Assembly (NCBI GenBank): GCA_001298575.1
Contig: LJCV01000307.1
Span: 1-64,000 of the forward strand
Direction of reading: 5' to 3'
From: Actinobacteria bacterium OK074
Lineage (GTDB): Bacteria > Actinomycetota > Actinomycetes > Streptomycetales > Streptomycetaceae
Length of the DNA: 64,000 nt
The position numbers and the translations under genes were made by a program. This document shows positions 23,403-31,184 of the stretch, one piece after another. The notes beneath the pieces are model-generated. The model was not told the DNA's origin. It searched no databases and saw only the letters and a list, made by a program, of their open reading frames with translations. Position 1 is the first letter of the stretch. The number at the start of each line of letters is the position of its first letter.

Positions 23403-23471
23403 GTTCGGCGGCGGACGCGGCGGCCGTGCGCGCCCTCCCCCACCGGCCGCTCCCCTCCCCCTGGAGCCTCC

Positions 23472-24356
23472 ATGACCATCAGTCACGCGCCCCCGCCCGG
23501 TTCCGCAGCGACCGGCACTCCGTCCGGCGTCCCTGCGGGCGAGCGGACGCCACCGGAACTCGAAGCCGTCGTCCCGGTCTCCACCCGCCGTGCCCGGGTG
23601 CCGCGCTGGCTGCGGCGCACCTCCGGGCCGGTGTTGCTGCTCGCCCTGTGGCAAGTCCTCAGCGCCACCGGCGTGTTGGCCTCCGACGTGCTCGCCTCGC
23701 CGGGCCGCATCGCCGACGTGGCGGGGGACATGATCGCGGACGGCTCGCTCCAGTCCGCGATGGCCGTGTCGGTGCAACGCGTCGCGGTGGGCCTGCTGTT
23801 CGGCACCCTCATCGGCACCGGACTCGCCCTGGTCTCCGGCCTGTTCCGGGTCGGCGAGGACCTGGTGGACGCGCCCGTGCAGATGCTGCGGACCGTGCCG
23901 TTCATCGGTCTGATCCCGCTGTTCATCATCTGGTTCGGCATCGGCGAGACCCCGAAGGTCGCGATCATCACCCTCGGTGTGACCTTCCCGCTCTACCTCA
24001 ACGTCTACGCCGGAATCCGCGGTGTGGACGCCCAGTTGATCGAGGCCGGGGAGTCGCTCGGGCTCTCGCGGTGGGGGCTCGTGCGGCACGTGGTGCTGCC
24101 GGGTGCGCTGCCCGGCGCGATGACCGGGCTGCGCTACGCGCTCGGGGTCGCCTGGCTGGCGCTGGTCTTCGCCGAACAGGTCAACGCCGACTCCGGGATC
24201 GGCTTCCTCATGGTGCAGGCGCGGGACTTCCTGCGGACCGACGTGATCGTGGTCTGCCTGATCGTCTACGCCTTCCTCGGCCTGCTCGCCGACCTCGTCG
24301 TCCGCACCCTCGAAAGGCTGTTGCTGCAATGGCGACCGACGTTCACCGGCCGGTGA
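23472..24356 (+). CDS. ssuC: Sulfonate/nitrate/taurine-type ABC transporter permease
   Basis: 294 residues. After a Pro-rich cytoplasmic N-terminus (1-50) come about six membrane helices and the binding-protein-dependent transport signature loop AGESLGLSRWGLVRHVVLPGALPG (EAA loop), which docks on the ATPase. Homologous to SsuC/TauC permeases for aliphatic sulfonates. The ATPase gene begins 28 bases inside its 3' end. The Cys leader peptide upstream supports a sulfur-source role over nitrate. Confidence 0.92.
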   Translation: MTISHAPPPGSAATGTPSGVPAGERTPPELEAVVPVSTRRARVPRWLRRTSGPVLLLALWQVLSATGVLASDVLASPGRIADVAGDMIADGSLQSAMAVSVQRVAVGLLFGTLIGTGLALVSGLFRVGEDLVDAPVQMLRTVPFIGLIPLFIIWFGIGETPKVAIITLGVTFPLYLNVYAGIRGVDAQLIEAGESLGLSRWGLVRHVVLPGALPGAMTGLRYALGVAWLALVFAEQVNADSGIGFLMVQARDFLRTDVIVVCLIVYAFLGLLADLVVRTLERLLLQWRPTFTGR

Positions 24357-25117
24357 CCCCCGGCTCATCCGGCGCGAGCGCGACCGCGGGGAAGTCCACC
24401 GTGGCGCCCGCCTCCGCCGTCCGCGTCACGGGACTGACCCGCTCCTTCGACGGCCGTGCCGTCATCGACAACCTCGAACTCGACGTGAAGCCGGGCGAGT
24501 TCGTGGCCCTGCTGGGCCGCAGCGGCTGCGGCAAGTCGACGCTGCTGCGGATCCTCGCCGGGCTGGACCGGGACATCGAGGGCACCGTGCTCGTCCCGCG
24601 CCGCAAGGCGGTCGCCTTCCAGGCACCGCGGCTGATGCCGTGGAAGAGGGTGTGGCGCAACGTCCTGCTGGGCCTGCCCGGCAGGCCCGAACGCGCCGCC
24701 GCCGACCGGGCGTTGGCGGAGGTCGGCCTCGAACACCGCGCGTCCGCCTGGCCCAAGACACTGTCCGGCGGCGAGGCCCAACGCGCCTCACTGGCCCGCG
24801 CGTTGGTGCGCGAGCCCGATCTGCTGCTGCTCGACGAGCCGTTCGGCGCACTCGACGCGCTGACCCGGCTCAAGGCCCAGCGGCTCGTCGGCGAACTGTG
24901 GCAACGCCGGGGCTGCGCGGTCCTGTTGGTCACGCACGACGTCGAGGAGGCGGTGCTGCTCGCCGACCGGGTCCTGGTGATGGACGACGGTGTGATCGCC
25001 CACGAGGCGACGATCGACCTGGACCGCCCGCGCGACATCACCGACCCGCGCTTCGCCGAACTGCGCGCCGGACTCCTGGAGCGCCTGGGCGTCGACACGG
25101 CCGCCGAGACCGCCTGA
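24329..25117 (+). CDS. ssuB: Sulfonate-type ABC transporter ATP-binding protein
   Basis: 262 residues from ATG 24329. Walker A LLGRSGCGKSTLLRIL, Q-loop FQAPRLMPWKRVWRN, signature LSGGEAQRASLARAL, Walker B LLLLDEPFGALD and switch His in VTHDVEEAVLLADR. The RLMPWKRVWRNV Q-loop is typical of the SsuB/TauB/NrtD group. It overlaps the permease gene by 28 bases, which couples their translation. An Ala/Thr-rich N-terminal extension of about 30 residues precedes the ATPase domain. Confidence 0.94.
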   Translation: MATDVHRPVTPGSSGASATAGKSTVAPASAVRVTGLTRSFDGRAVIDNLELDVKPGEFVALLGRSGCGKSTLLRILAGLDRDIEGTVLVPRRKAVAFQAPRLMPWKRVWRNVLLGLPGRPERAAADRALAEVGLEHRASAWPKTLSGGEAQRASLARALVREPDLLLLDEPFGALDALTRLKAQRLVGELWQRRGCAVLLVTHDVEEAVLLADRVLVMDDGVIAHEATIDLDRPRDITDPRFAELRAGLLERLGVDTAAETA

Positions 25118-25164
25118 ACCCCGCCCCCCGCCATCCCCCCGCCTGCACGCCAACTCCCTTTGCC

Positions 25165-26202
25165 ATGAACGGATTCGCCATGCCCCGACGCCTCCTCCCC
25201 GCCGCGCTGCTCCTCCCCCTCGCCCTCCTGCTCTCCGCCTGCGGCGGCAGTTCGTCGGCCAGCACCTCGACGGACACCGACGGCAGCGGTTCCCTCACAC
25301 TCAACGTCGGTGACCAGAAAGGCGGTTCCGAGGCGATCCTGCAAGCCGCCGGGGAGCTCAAGAACCTCGACTACAAGATCAAGTGGTCCACGTTCACCTC
25401 CGGCCCGCCGCTCCTGGAGGCCGTCAACGCCAAGGCGGTGGACATCGGCGGGGTCGGCAACACCCCGCCCGTGTTCGCGGCCGGGGCCAACTCGAAGATC
25501 TCGGTCGTGGCCGCGTGGCACGGCACGACCGCGGGCGACGCCATCCTCGTACCGAAGGGCTCGTCGCTGAAGAAGACGAGTGACCTGAAGGGCAGGTCCG
25601 TTGCCGTGGCGCAGGGTTCGTCGGCGCACTACCAGCTGGTCGCCTCGCTGAAGGCGGCCGGGCTGTCCATCAGCGACATCAAGGTCAAGTACCTCCAGCC
25701 GGCCGACGCGCTCGCCGCCTTCACCAGCGGCGGTGTGGACGCGTGGGCGGTGTGGGACCCGTACACCTCCCAGGTGCTGACGGCGAAGCAGGGCACCGTC
25801 CTCACCGACGGCACGGGGGTCACCAACGGGCTCACCTTCCAGGTGGCGTCGCCGTCCGCGCTGGCCGACAAGAAGAAGGCCGCCGCCATCAAGGACTACC
25901 TGGACCGGCTGCGCCGGGCGCAGGACTGGGTCTACGCCCACCCCGCGGCCTGGGCCAAGGTCTGGTCGAAGGACACCGGACTGCCCTACGAGGCCGCGCT
26001 CGCCTCGGTGAAGCGGACCAACGCCAGCCGGGTCCCCGTGGCGATCGACAAGGCGCTCATCGCCTCGGAGCAGCAGATGGCCGACACGTTCACAAGCCTG
26101 AAGCTGATCCCGGCCAAGGTCGACTTCAGCAAGTTCGTGACCACGGAGTTCAACGGCGACCTCCCGGCGTCCACGACCGCGCCCCGCGTCTCCAAGGACT
26201 GA
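25165..26202 (+). CDS. ssuA: Sulfonate-type ABC transporter substrate-binding lipoprotein
   Basis: 345 residues from ATG 25165; ATG 25180 is an in-frame alternative giving a tidier signal peptide. Lipobox LLSACGG marks lipid anchoring at Cys. The mature part is an SBP_bac_3/NMT1-like fold: LNVGDQKGGSEAILQAAGEL, IKWSTFTSGPPLLEAVNAKAVDIGG, VGNTPPVFAA and GGVDAWAVWDPYTS, the last being the canonical SsuA hinge block. It delivers aliphatic sulfonates to the permease. Third gene of the operon, 47 bases after the ATPase. Confidence 0.94.
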   Translation: MNGFAMPRRLLPAALLLPLALLLSACGGSSSASTSTDTDGSGSLTLNVGDQKGGSEAILQAAGELKNLDYKIKWSTFTSGPPLLEAVNAKAVDIGGVGNTPPVFAAGANSKISVVAAWHGTTAGDAILVPKGSSLKKTSDLKGRSVAVAQGSSAHYQLVASLKAAGLSISDIKVKYLQPADALAAFTSGGVDAWAVWDPYTSQVLTAKQGTVLTDGTGVTNGLTFQVASPSALADKKKAAAIKDYLDRLRRAQDWVYAHPAAWAKVWSKDTGLPYEAALASVKRTNASRVPVAIDKALIASEQQMADTFTSLKLIPAKVDFSKFVTTEFNGDLPASTTAPRVSKD

Positions 26203-26252
26203 CGGCCGGCCGTACGGGGAAGATCCGGGCCCCGTCCGCAGTTGGTAGAAGC

Positions 26253-27401
26253 GTGAACGATTCCAGCGTGCGCGACCCGGCCGTACCGGACGTCGCCCCT
26301 GCCGTACAAGACGCCGATGCGGCCGTACCGGACGTCGACGTGGTCGTCGTGGGCGCCGGGCAGGCGGGCCTGTCCAGCGCCTTCCACCTGCGGCGCACCG
26401 GCCTCGTACCGGACCGGGACTTCGTGGTCCTCGACCACTCCCCCGGTCCGGGCGGCGCCTGGCAGTTCCGCTGGCCGTCGCTGACGTACGGCAAGGTGCA
26501 CGGCATGCACGCGCTGCCGGGCCTGGAGCTGACGGGCGCCGACCCCGCGCGGCCCTCCGCCGAGGTCGTCTCCGGGTACTTCGACTCCTACGAGCGCGCC
26601 TTCGACCTGCGGGTACGTCGCCCCGTCGACGTGCGGGCGGTGCGCGAGGGCGCCGACGGGCGGCTGCTGGTCGAGACCTCGGACGGCACGTGGGCGGCGC
26701 GGGCGCTGATCAACGCGACGGGCACGTGGGACCGGCCGTACTGGCCGCGCTACCCGGGCCAGGAGACCTTCCGGGGGCGGCAGTTGCACACCGCGCGGTA
26801 CCGCGGGCCCGAGGAGTTCGCCGGGCTGCGGGTGGTCGTGGTGGGCGGGGGCGCGTCCGGTACGCAGCACCTGCTGGAGATCGCGCCGTACGCGGCCGAA
26901 ACCACGTGGGTGACGCGGCGGCCCCCGGTCTTCCGCGAGGGGCCCTTCGACGAGGACGCGGGCCGGGCGGCGGTCGCGCTGGTCGAGGAACGGGTCCGGC
27001 AGGGCCTGCCGCCGTCCAGCGTCGTCTCCGTCACCGGGCTGCCGCTGAACGACGCGATCCGGCAGGGTCTCGCGGACGGCGTCCTGGACCGGCGGCCGAT
27101 GTTCGACCGGATCACCCCCTCCGGCGTGACCTGGGACGACGGGCGGCACGTGGCCGCCGACGCGATCCTCTGGGCGACCGGTTTCCGCCCGTCGATCGGC
27201 CATCTCGCCCCGCTGCGGCTGCGCGAGCCGCGGGGCGGCATCCGCGTCGACGGCACCCGGGCGGTCGCCGACCCGCGCGTCCATCTCGTCGGCTACGGCC
27301 CGTCGGCCAGCACCATCGGCGCCAACCGGGCGGGCCGGGCCGCCGTCCGGGACATCGGGCGGCTGCTCGCGGGTGAGAAGGCCGCCGTAACCGCCGCGTG
27401 A
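26253..27401 (+). CDS. FAD/NAD(P)-dependent oxidoreductase, CzcO/flavin-monooxygenase-like
   Basis: 382 residues from GTG 26253. FAD motif VVVVGAGQAGLSSAFHL (about 26-42), GGAWQFRWPS, NATGTWDRPYWP, a second nucleotide-binding motif VVVVGGGASGTQHL and late ILWATGFRPS. The domain layout matches single-component flavin monooxygenases and CzcO-like proteins. It follows ssuA by 50 bases on the same strand and could oxidise an organosulfur substrate brought in by the transporter; typical FMNH2-dependent SsuD is absent here. An Asp/Val/Ala-rich N-terminal tail contains a repeated VPDV element. It ends one base before the convergent next gene. Confidence 0.88.
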   Translation: MNDSSVRDPAVPDVAPAVQDADAAVPDVDVVVVGAGQAGLSSAFHLRRTGLVPDRDFVVLDHSPGPGGAWQFRWPSLTYGKVHGMHALPGLELTGADPARPSAEVVSGYFDSYERAFDLRVRRPVDVRAVREGADGRLLVETSDGTWAARALINATGTWDRPYWPRYPGQETFRGRQLHTARYRGPEEFAGLRVVVVGGGASGTQHLLEIAPYAAETTWVTRRPPVFREGPFDEDAGRAAVALVEERVRQGLPPSSVVSVTGLPLNDAIRQGLADGVLDRRPMFDRITPSGVTWDDGRHVAADAILWATGFRPSIGHLAPLRLREPRGGIRVDGTRAVADPRVHLVGYGPSASTIGANRAGRAAVRDIGRLLAGEKAAVTAA

Positions 27402-27402
27402 G

Positions 27403-28287
27403 TCAGCGTGCCGCGGGTGAGCCGGACGCCGTCCGTGCGGCCGACGCCCCCGGTGACGCGCTGCCTGCCCGCAGCCGGTTGAACTCGGCCACGTTGCGCT
27501 GGTGTTCGTCGTAGCTCGCGGTGAAGCGGGTGTCGCCCGGCTTGACGGTGACGAAGTACAGCCAGTCGCCCGGGGTCGGGCTGATCGCCGCGCGCATCGC
27601 GTCCTCGCCGGGGTTGGCGATCGGCGTCGGGGGCAGGCCCATGCGCTGGTAGGAGTTGTAGGGGTTGTCGATCTTCGTGTCGTTCGTGGTGGTGTTGAGG
27701 GTGGAGCGGCCGAGCGCGTAGTTGAGGGTGGAGTCCATCTGCAACGGCATCCCCCGCTCCAGCCGGTTGAAGACGACCCGGGCGACCTTGCCCATGTCCG
27801 CCTTGGACGCGGCCTCCGCCTGCACGATGCTCGCGATGGTGACGGCCTGGTAGACGTTCATGGCGTTGCGCTGCGCGCCCGCGGTGACCGTGCCGCCGCC
27901 GAACTTCTTGTTCGCGGTGTTGACCATGAACTGGAGCAGGGACTCGGGGGTGCTGTTCCTGGCCAGCGGGTACGTCGCCGGGAAGAGGTAGCCCTCGGGG
28001 TTGCCCTCCGCGTCGTTCGGCAGCTTGAGGGCGGCCTTGGCCAGGGATTTCCTGGTGCTGCCTCCAGGCAGTCGCAGGGCCTTGTCGACGGCGTCGTAGA
28101 CCTGGCCCGCGCGCCAGCCCTCCGGGATCAGCAGGGTGGTGGGACGGGTCGGTTCGCCCCCGTCCGCCACCGTCAGCAGCGGCACCGCCACGGCGGTCGC
28201 CGCCACGAGGGCGCCGGTCGTGATGAGGACGACCCGGCCCCGGCGCGTCAGTCGAATCGGGCTCCGTGGCGGAGTGTTCATCTGCAT
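27403..28287 (-). CDS. MltG/YceG-like endolytic transglycosylase
   Basis: 294 residues: short basic cytoplasmic tail, one transmembrane helix (about 19-41) and an extracytoplasmic YceG domain. Hallmarks are IPEGWRAGQVYDAV, GYLFPATYPL, the catalytic-Glu block VTIASIVQAEA, PLQMDSTLNYALG and NPYNSYQRMGLPPTPIANPGEDAM. MltG cleaves nascent glycan strands at the membrane and sets their length. It is shorter than the usual Streptomyces MltG and stands alone, so it may be a second copy. A Ser/Ala/Pro-rich tail of about 25 residues ends the protein. Confidence 0.9.
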   Translation of the reverse strand: MQMNTPPRSPIRLTRRGRVVLITTGALVAATAVAVPLLTVADGGEPTRPTTLLIPEGWRAGQVYDAVDKALRLPGGSTRKSLAKAALKLPNDAEGNPEGYLFPATYPLARNSTPESLLQFMVNTANKKFGGGTVTAGAQRNAMNVYQAVTIASIVQAEAASKADMGKVARVVFNRLERGMPLQMDSTLNYALGRSTLNTTTNDTKIDNPYNSYQRMGLPPTPIANPGEDAMRAAISPTPGDWLYFVTVKPGDTRFTASYDEHQRNVAEFNRLRAGSASPGASAARTASGSPAAR

Positions 28288-28395
28288 GCGGGCACGCTAA
28301 CCCGCAATTACCTATAAACCCGACATATCTTCATCTTGTCGACGCGTCCGTCACCGTGTCGGCTCCACACCGGCGACGGCACCCGCGACGACACC

Positions 28396-28480
28396 GGTGA
28401 AGGCATCGGTGAAGGCACCCGCGACCGGCCCCGACGCCCGGTCCCGGTGACTGGCCCCGGTGACTGGCCCCGGCGACCGG
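28396..28480. repeat. Short tandem repeats beyond the end of the ABC exporter gene
   Basis: Two tandem arrays lie in the non-coding strip 28331-28485: GGTGAAGGCA(T/C)C twice at 28396-28419, and CCGGTGACTGGCC twice at 28444-28469 followed by a partial third copy to 28480. They lie immediately downstream of the leftward exporter stop. They look like replication slippage; fold-back of GGTGAC/GTCACC elements could help termination. Confidence 0.55.
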
Positions 28481-28485
28481 TCCGG

Positions 28486-30297
28486 TCACCGCGTCGGCTC
28501 CGGCTCCAGCTCCGCGTCCCGGCGGACGAGCGCCGCGTACCGGCCCTCCCGCTCCAGGAGCTCCTCGTGCGTGCCGCGCTCGACGGTGCGCCCGTGGTCC
28601 AGTACGACGATCTGGTCGGCGCCGCGGACGGTGGACAGCCGGTGGGCGATGGTGAGGGTCGTGCGGTTGGCGGACAGGGCGTCGATGGCTTCCTGGACGG
28701 CGTGTTCGGTGCGGGTGTCCAGGGCGCTGGTCGCCTCGTCGAGGATGAGCACCGGCGGGTCGCGCAGGATCGTCCGGGCGATGGCCAGCCGCTGCTTCTC
28801 GCCGCCGGAGAAGCGGTGCCCGCGTTCGCCGACGATGGTGCCGTAGCCGTCGGGCAGGGACGCGATGTGGTCGTGGATCTGCGCCGCCCGCGCCGCCGCG
28901 TACAGCTCCTCGTCGGTGGCGTCCGGCTTGGCGAAGCGCAGGTTGTCGGCGACCGAGGCGTGGAAGAGGTACGTCTCCTGCGACACCACGCCGATCGCGC
29001 GGGCCAGCGTGTCGAAGTCCAGGTCGCGCACGTCGACGCCGTCGAGCGTGACCCGGCCGCCCGTGACGTCGTACAGGCGCGGCACCAGGTAGCTGAGCGT
29101 GGACTTGCCCGAGCCGGTCGGGCCGACGACGGCGAGGCTGCCGCCCGCGGGGACCGTGATGTCGATGTCCGCGAGGATGGGGCCGCTCTTGCCGTCGTAG
29201 TGGAACTCGACGTCCTCGAAGCGGATTTCGCCCTTGATCCGGTCGAGGTGGACGGGGTTGTCCCGCTCGGTGATGTCGACGGGCAGGTCCAGGTACTCGA
29301 AGATGCGCTGGAACAGGGCGAGCGAGGTCTGGATCTGGACGCCCGTGGACAGCAGGCTCACCGCGGGCCGGAACAGCCCCTGTTGCAGCGAGACGAAGGC
29401 GACCAGCGTGCCGATCGAGATGGTCGAGCCGTCGAGTCGCAGGGCCATGCCCGCGGCCCAGTAGATGAACGCCGGCATGGCGGCCATCACGATGGAGATG
29501 ACGGCCATGCGCCAGCGGCCCGCCATGTTCGCCCGCACTTCGAGGTCGACGAGGCCGTCGGACTCGACCGCGAAGGACCGCGTGAGCGAGTCGGAGCGGC
29601 CCATGGTGCGGCCGAGCAGGATGCCGCTGACGGACAGCGACTCGGTGACCGTGGCGGCCATCGAGGCCATCTGGCGCTGGCGCTGGGTGGCGATCTTCTT
29701 GCGTTCGTTGCCGACCCGGCGGCTGATCCACACGAACACCGGCAGCAGGAGCAGCGAGACCGCGGTGAGCCGCCAGTCCAGGGCGACCATCGCGACGATG
29801 GTGGCGACCACCGCGGTGAGGTTGGAGACCAGCGAGGTCGCGGTGGAGGTCACGGTCGCCTGCATGCCGCCGATGTCGTTGGCGATGCGGGACTGGACCT
29901 CACCGGTGCGGGTGCGGGTGAAGAACGCCAGGGACATGCTCTGCAGCCGGGCGTAGACCGCGGTGCGCAGGTCGTGCATGACGCGCTGGCCGACGGTCGT
30001 GGAGATGAGGGTCTGCAGCACGCCGAAGATGCTGGTGACCACGGCGCTGGCGATCATGCCGAGCGCGAGCAGGGTCAGCAGTCCGGTCCGGCCCTGCGGG
30101 ATGGCGACGTCGAGCGTCTCCTTCAGCAGGAACGGGGTGGCCACGGTGACCAGGGACGAGGCGCCGACCAGCAGGCCGACGACGGCGAGCCGGGCGCGGT
30201 AGGGCTTGAAGAGCTTCAGGATGCGGCGCACCTGCCGGGGCTGGTCGGACGTGGTGCTGCCGGGGGACGGGGTCCAGGAGATTTCGTCGCGAGGCAT
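28486..30297 (-). CDS. ABC exporter, fused membrane-ATPase half-transporter
   Basis: 603 residues. Six transmembrane helices (about 38-320) are followed by a complete ATPase domain: Walker A VVGPTGSGKSTLSYL, Q-loop VVSQETYLFHASVADNL, signature RFSGGEKQRLAIARTIL, Walker B VLILDEATSALD and switch His in IAHRLSTVRGADQI. Type of multidrug or lipid exporters (MsbA/LmrA group), probably a homodimer. RBS TAGGAG precedes the ATG at 30297. It is divergent from a MarR-family gene at 30443 with a clear dyad between them, so it is likely drug-inducible. Confidence 0.95.
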   Translation of the reverse strand: MPRDEISWTPSPGSTTSDQPRQVRRILKLFKPYRARLAVVGLLVGASSLVTVATPFLLKETLDVAIPQGRTGLLTLLALGMIASAVVTSIFGVLQTLISTTVGQRVMHDLRTAVYARLQSMSLAFFTRTRTGEVQSRIANDIGGMQATVTSTATSLVSNLTAVVATIVAMVALDWRLTAVSLLLLPVFVWISRRVGNERKKIATQRQRQMASMAATVTESLSVSGILLGRTMGRSDSLTRSFAVESDGLVDLEVRANMAGRWRMAVISIVMAAMPAFIYWAAGMALRLDGSTISIGTLVAFVSLQQGLFRPAVSLLSTGVQIQTSLALFQRIFEYLDLPVDITERDNPVHLDRIKGEIRFEDVEFHYDGKSGPILADIDITVPAGGSLAVVGPTGSGKSTLSYLVPRLYDVTGGRVTLDGVDVRDLDFDTLARAIGVVSQETYLFHASVADNLRFAKPDATDEELYAAARAAQIHDHIASLPDGYGTIVGERGHRFSGGEKQRLAIARTILRDPPVLILDEATSALDTRTEHAVQEAIDALSANRTTLTIAHRLSTVRGADQIVVLDHGRTVERGTHEELLEREGRYAALVRRDAELEPEPTR

Positions 30298-30384
30298 GGG
30301 CTCCTACGGGTGGTGAGGGGGTGATTGTTGACGGGACAGCTGGTGAAGAGGTCCGCCGGTCCCGTGAAAGCTGGAAACCTGACG

Positions 30385-30417
30385 GAGCATAGCTCATTGT
30401 TACCTATGCTCACAATG
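30385..30417. promoter_or_regulatory. MarR operator: two interlaced inverted repeats
   Basis: GAGCATAG (30385-30392) and CTATGCTC (30404-30411) form a perfect 8-bp dyad with an 11-base centre. CATTGT (30395-30400) and ACAATG (30412-30417) form a second dyad interlaced with it. The AT-rich site sits 26 bases before the MarR gene start and about 90 bases before the exporter start. It is the obvious binding site for that regulator. Confidence 0.75.
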
Positions 30418-30442
30418 CACTTGGTCCTGATATTGTTCCCGC

Positions 30443-30895
30443 ATGACCACCCCCGACCCCGAGGGCCAGCTCGCCGAGCGGCTGGTGTGGCTGACCCGGC
30501 ACGTGCACCGCATCCAGAAGCGGCACCTGCAGGAGCGGTACCCGAGCATCACTCCGGCCCAGTCCCGGCTGCTGCGCACCCTCGCGCACTACGGTTCGCC
30601 GCCCCGCATGGCCGACCTCGCCGAGCGGCTCGAAGTCGTGCCCCGGGCGGTGACCACCCTGGTGGACGGCCTGGAGGCGAACGGCAAGGTGCGCCGGGTG
30701 CCGGATCCCACCAACCGCCGGGTGATCCGCATCGAGATCACGGACGAGGGCCACAAGGCGCTGCGGGAACTGCACGCCGCCCGGACGGCCGCGGCGGAGG
30801 AGATCCTGGCGCCCCTCACGGACGAGCAGCGCAGGGCGCTCGGGGACGCGCTGAAGACGCTGATCGAAGGGGCGCCGCGGGGCCACCACCACTGA
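30443..30895 (+). CDS. MarR-family regulator of the adjacent ABC exporter
   Basis: 150 residues. Core: ITPAQSRLLRTLAHYGSPPRMADLAERLEVVPRAVTTLVDGLEANG (split helix-turn-helix and recognition helix), then the wing VRRVPDPTNRRVIRIEITDEG with the conserved Asp-x-x-Asn-Arg-Arg. The C-terminal helices end in a poly-His-like GHHH. Placed divergently to the ABC exporter at 28486-30297, it probably represses both until a ligand is bound. Ligand not deducible. Confidence 0.94.
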   Translation: MTTPDPEGQLAERLVWLTRHVHRIQKRHLQERYPSITPAQSRLLRTLAHYGSPPRMADLAERLEVVPRAVTTLVDGLEANGKVRRVPDPTNRRVIRIEITDEGHKALRELHAARTAAAEEILAPLTDEQRRALGDALKTLIEGAPRGHHH

Positions 30896-31043
30896 GCCCC
30901 CGTCGGCCCTTTTCTGACCCTTGCCTGACACCTCCCTGACGGCCACGCCGCGCCCCCGCGGTTGCCGTCATGTGCATCACACAACCCACACGACCTGGTG
31001 AACAACCCTTCCGTCCTCCGGCCGCGTCCGCAGAGGTGAGTGG

Positions 31044-31078
31044 GGTTCGACGCGACCCCCCACCTACACAGTCGAACC
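31044..31078. promoter_or_regulatory. Inverted repeat upstream of the PEP-synthase-like gene
   Basis: GGTTCGAC (31044-31051) and GTCGAACC (31071-31078) form a perfect 8-bp dyad with a 19-base centre, about 107 bases before the ATG at 31185. It could be an operator or the first of two consecutive leader hairpins (the second at 31121-31153). Confidence 0.4.
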
Positions 31079-31120
31079 GCCGGCGACGCACATCCCGTGG
31101 CGTCGCAGCCACCGCGGTCG

Positions 31121-31153
31121 GTGCGGTCCGCGCGTTCCTCGCGCGGACCGCAC
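31121..31153 (+). promoter_or_regulatory. Perfect 14-bp GC hairpin in the leader of the PEP-synthase-like gene
   Basis: GTGCGGTCCGCGCG (31121-31134) pairs without mismatch with CGCGCGGACCGCAC (31140-31153) across a TTCCT loop. It ends 31 bases before the ATG and just upstream of the AAAGGGACAGG ribosome site. It could be the terminator of transcription arriving from the MarR gene or an attenuator of the downstream pair. Confidence 0.65.
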
Positions 31154-31184
31154 GGGTCCGTGGCGCCGGAGAAAGGGACAGGTC

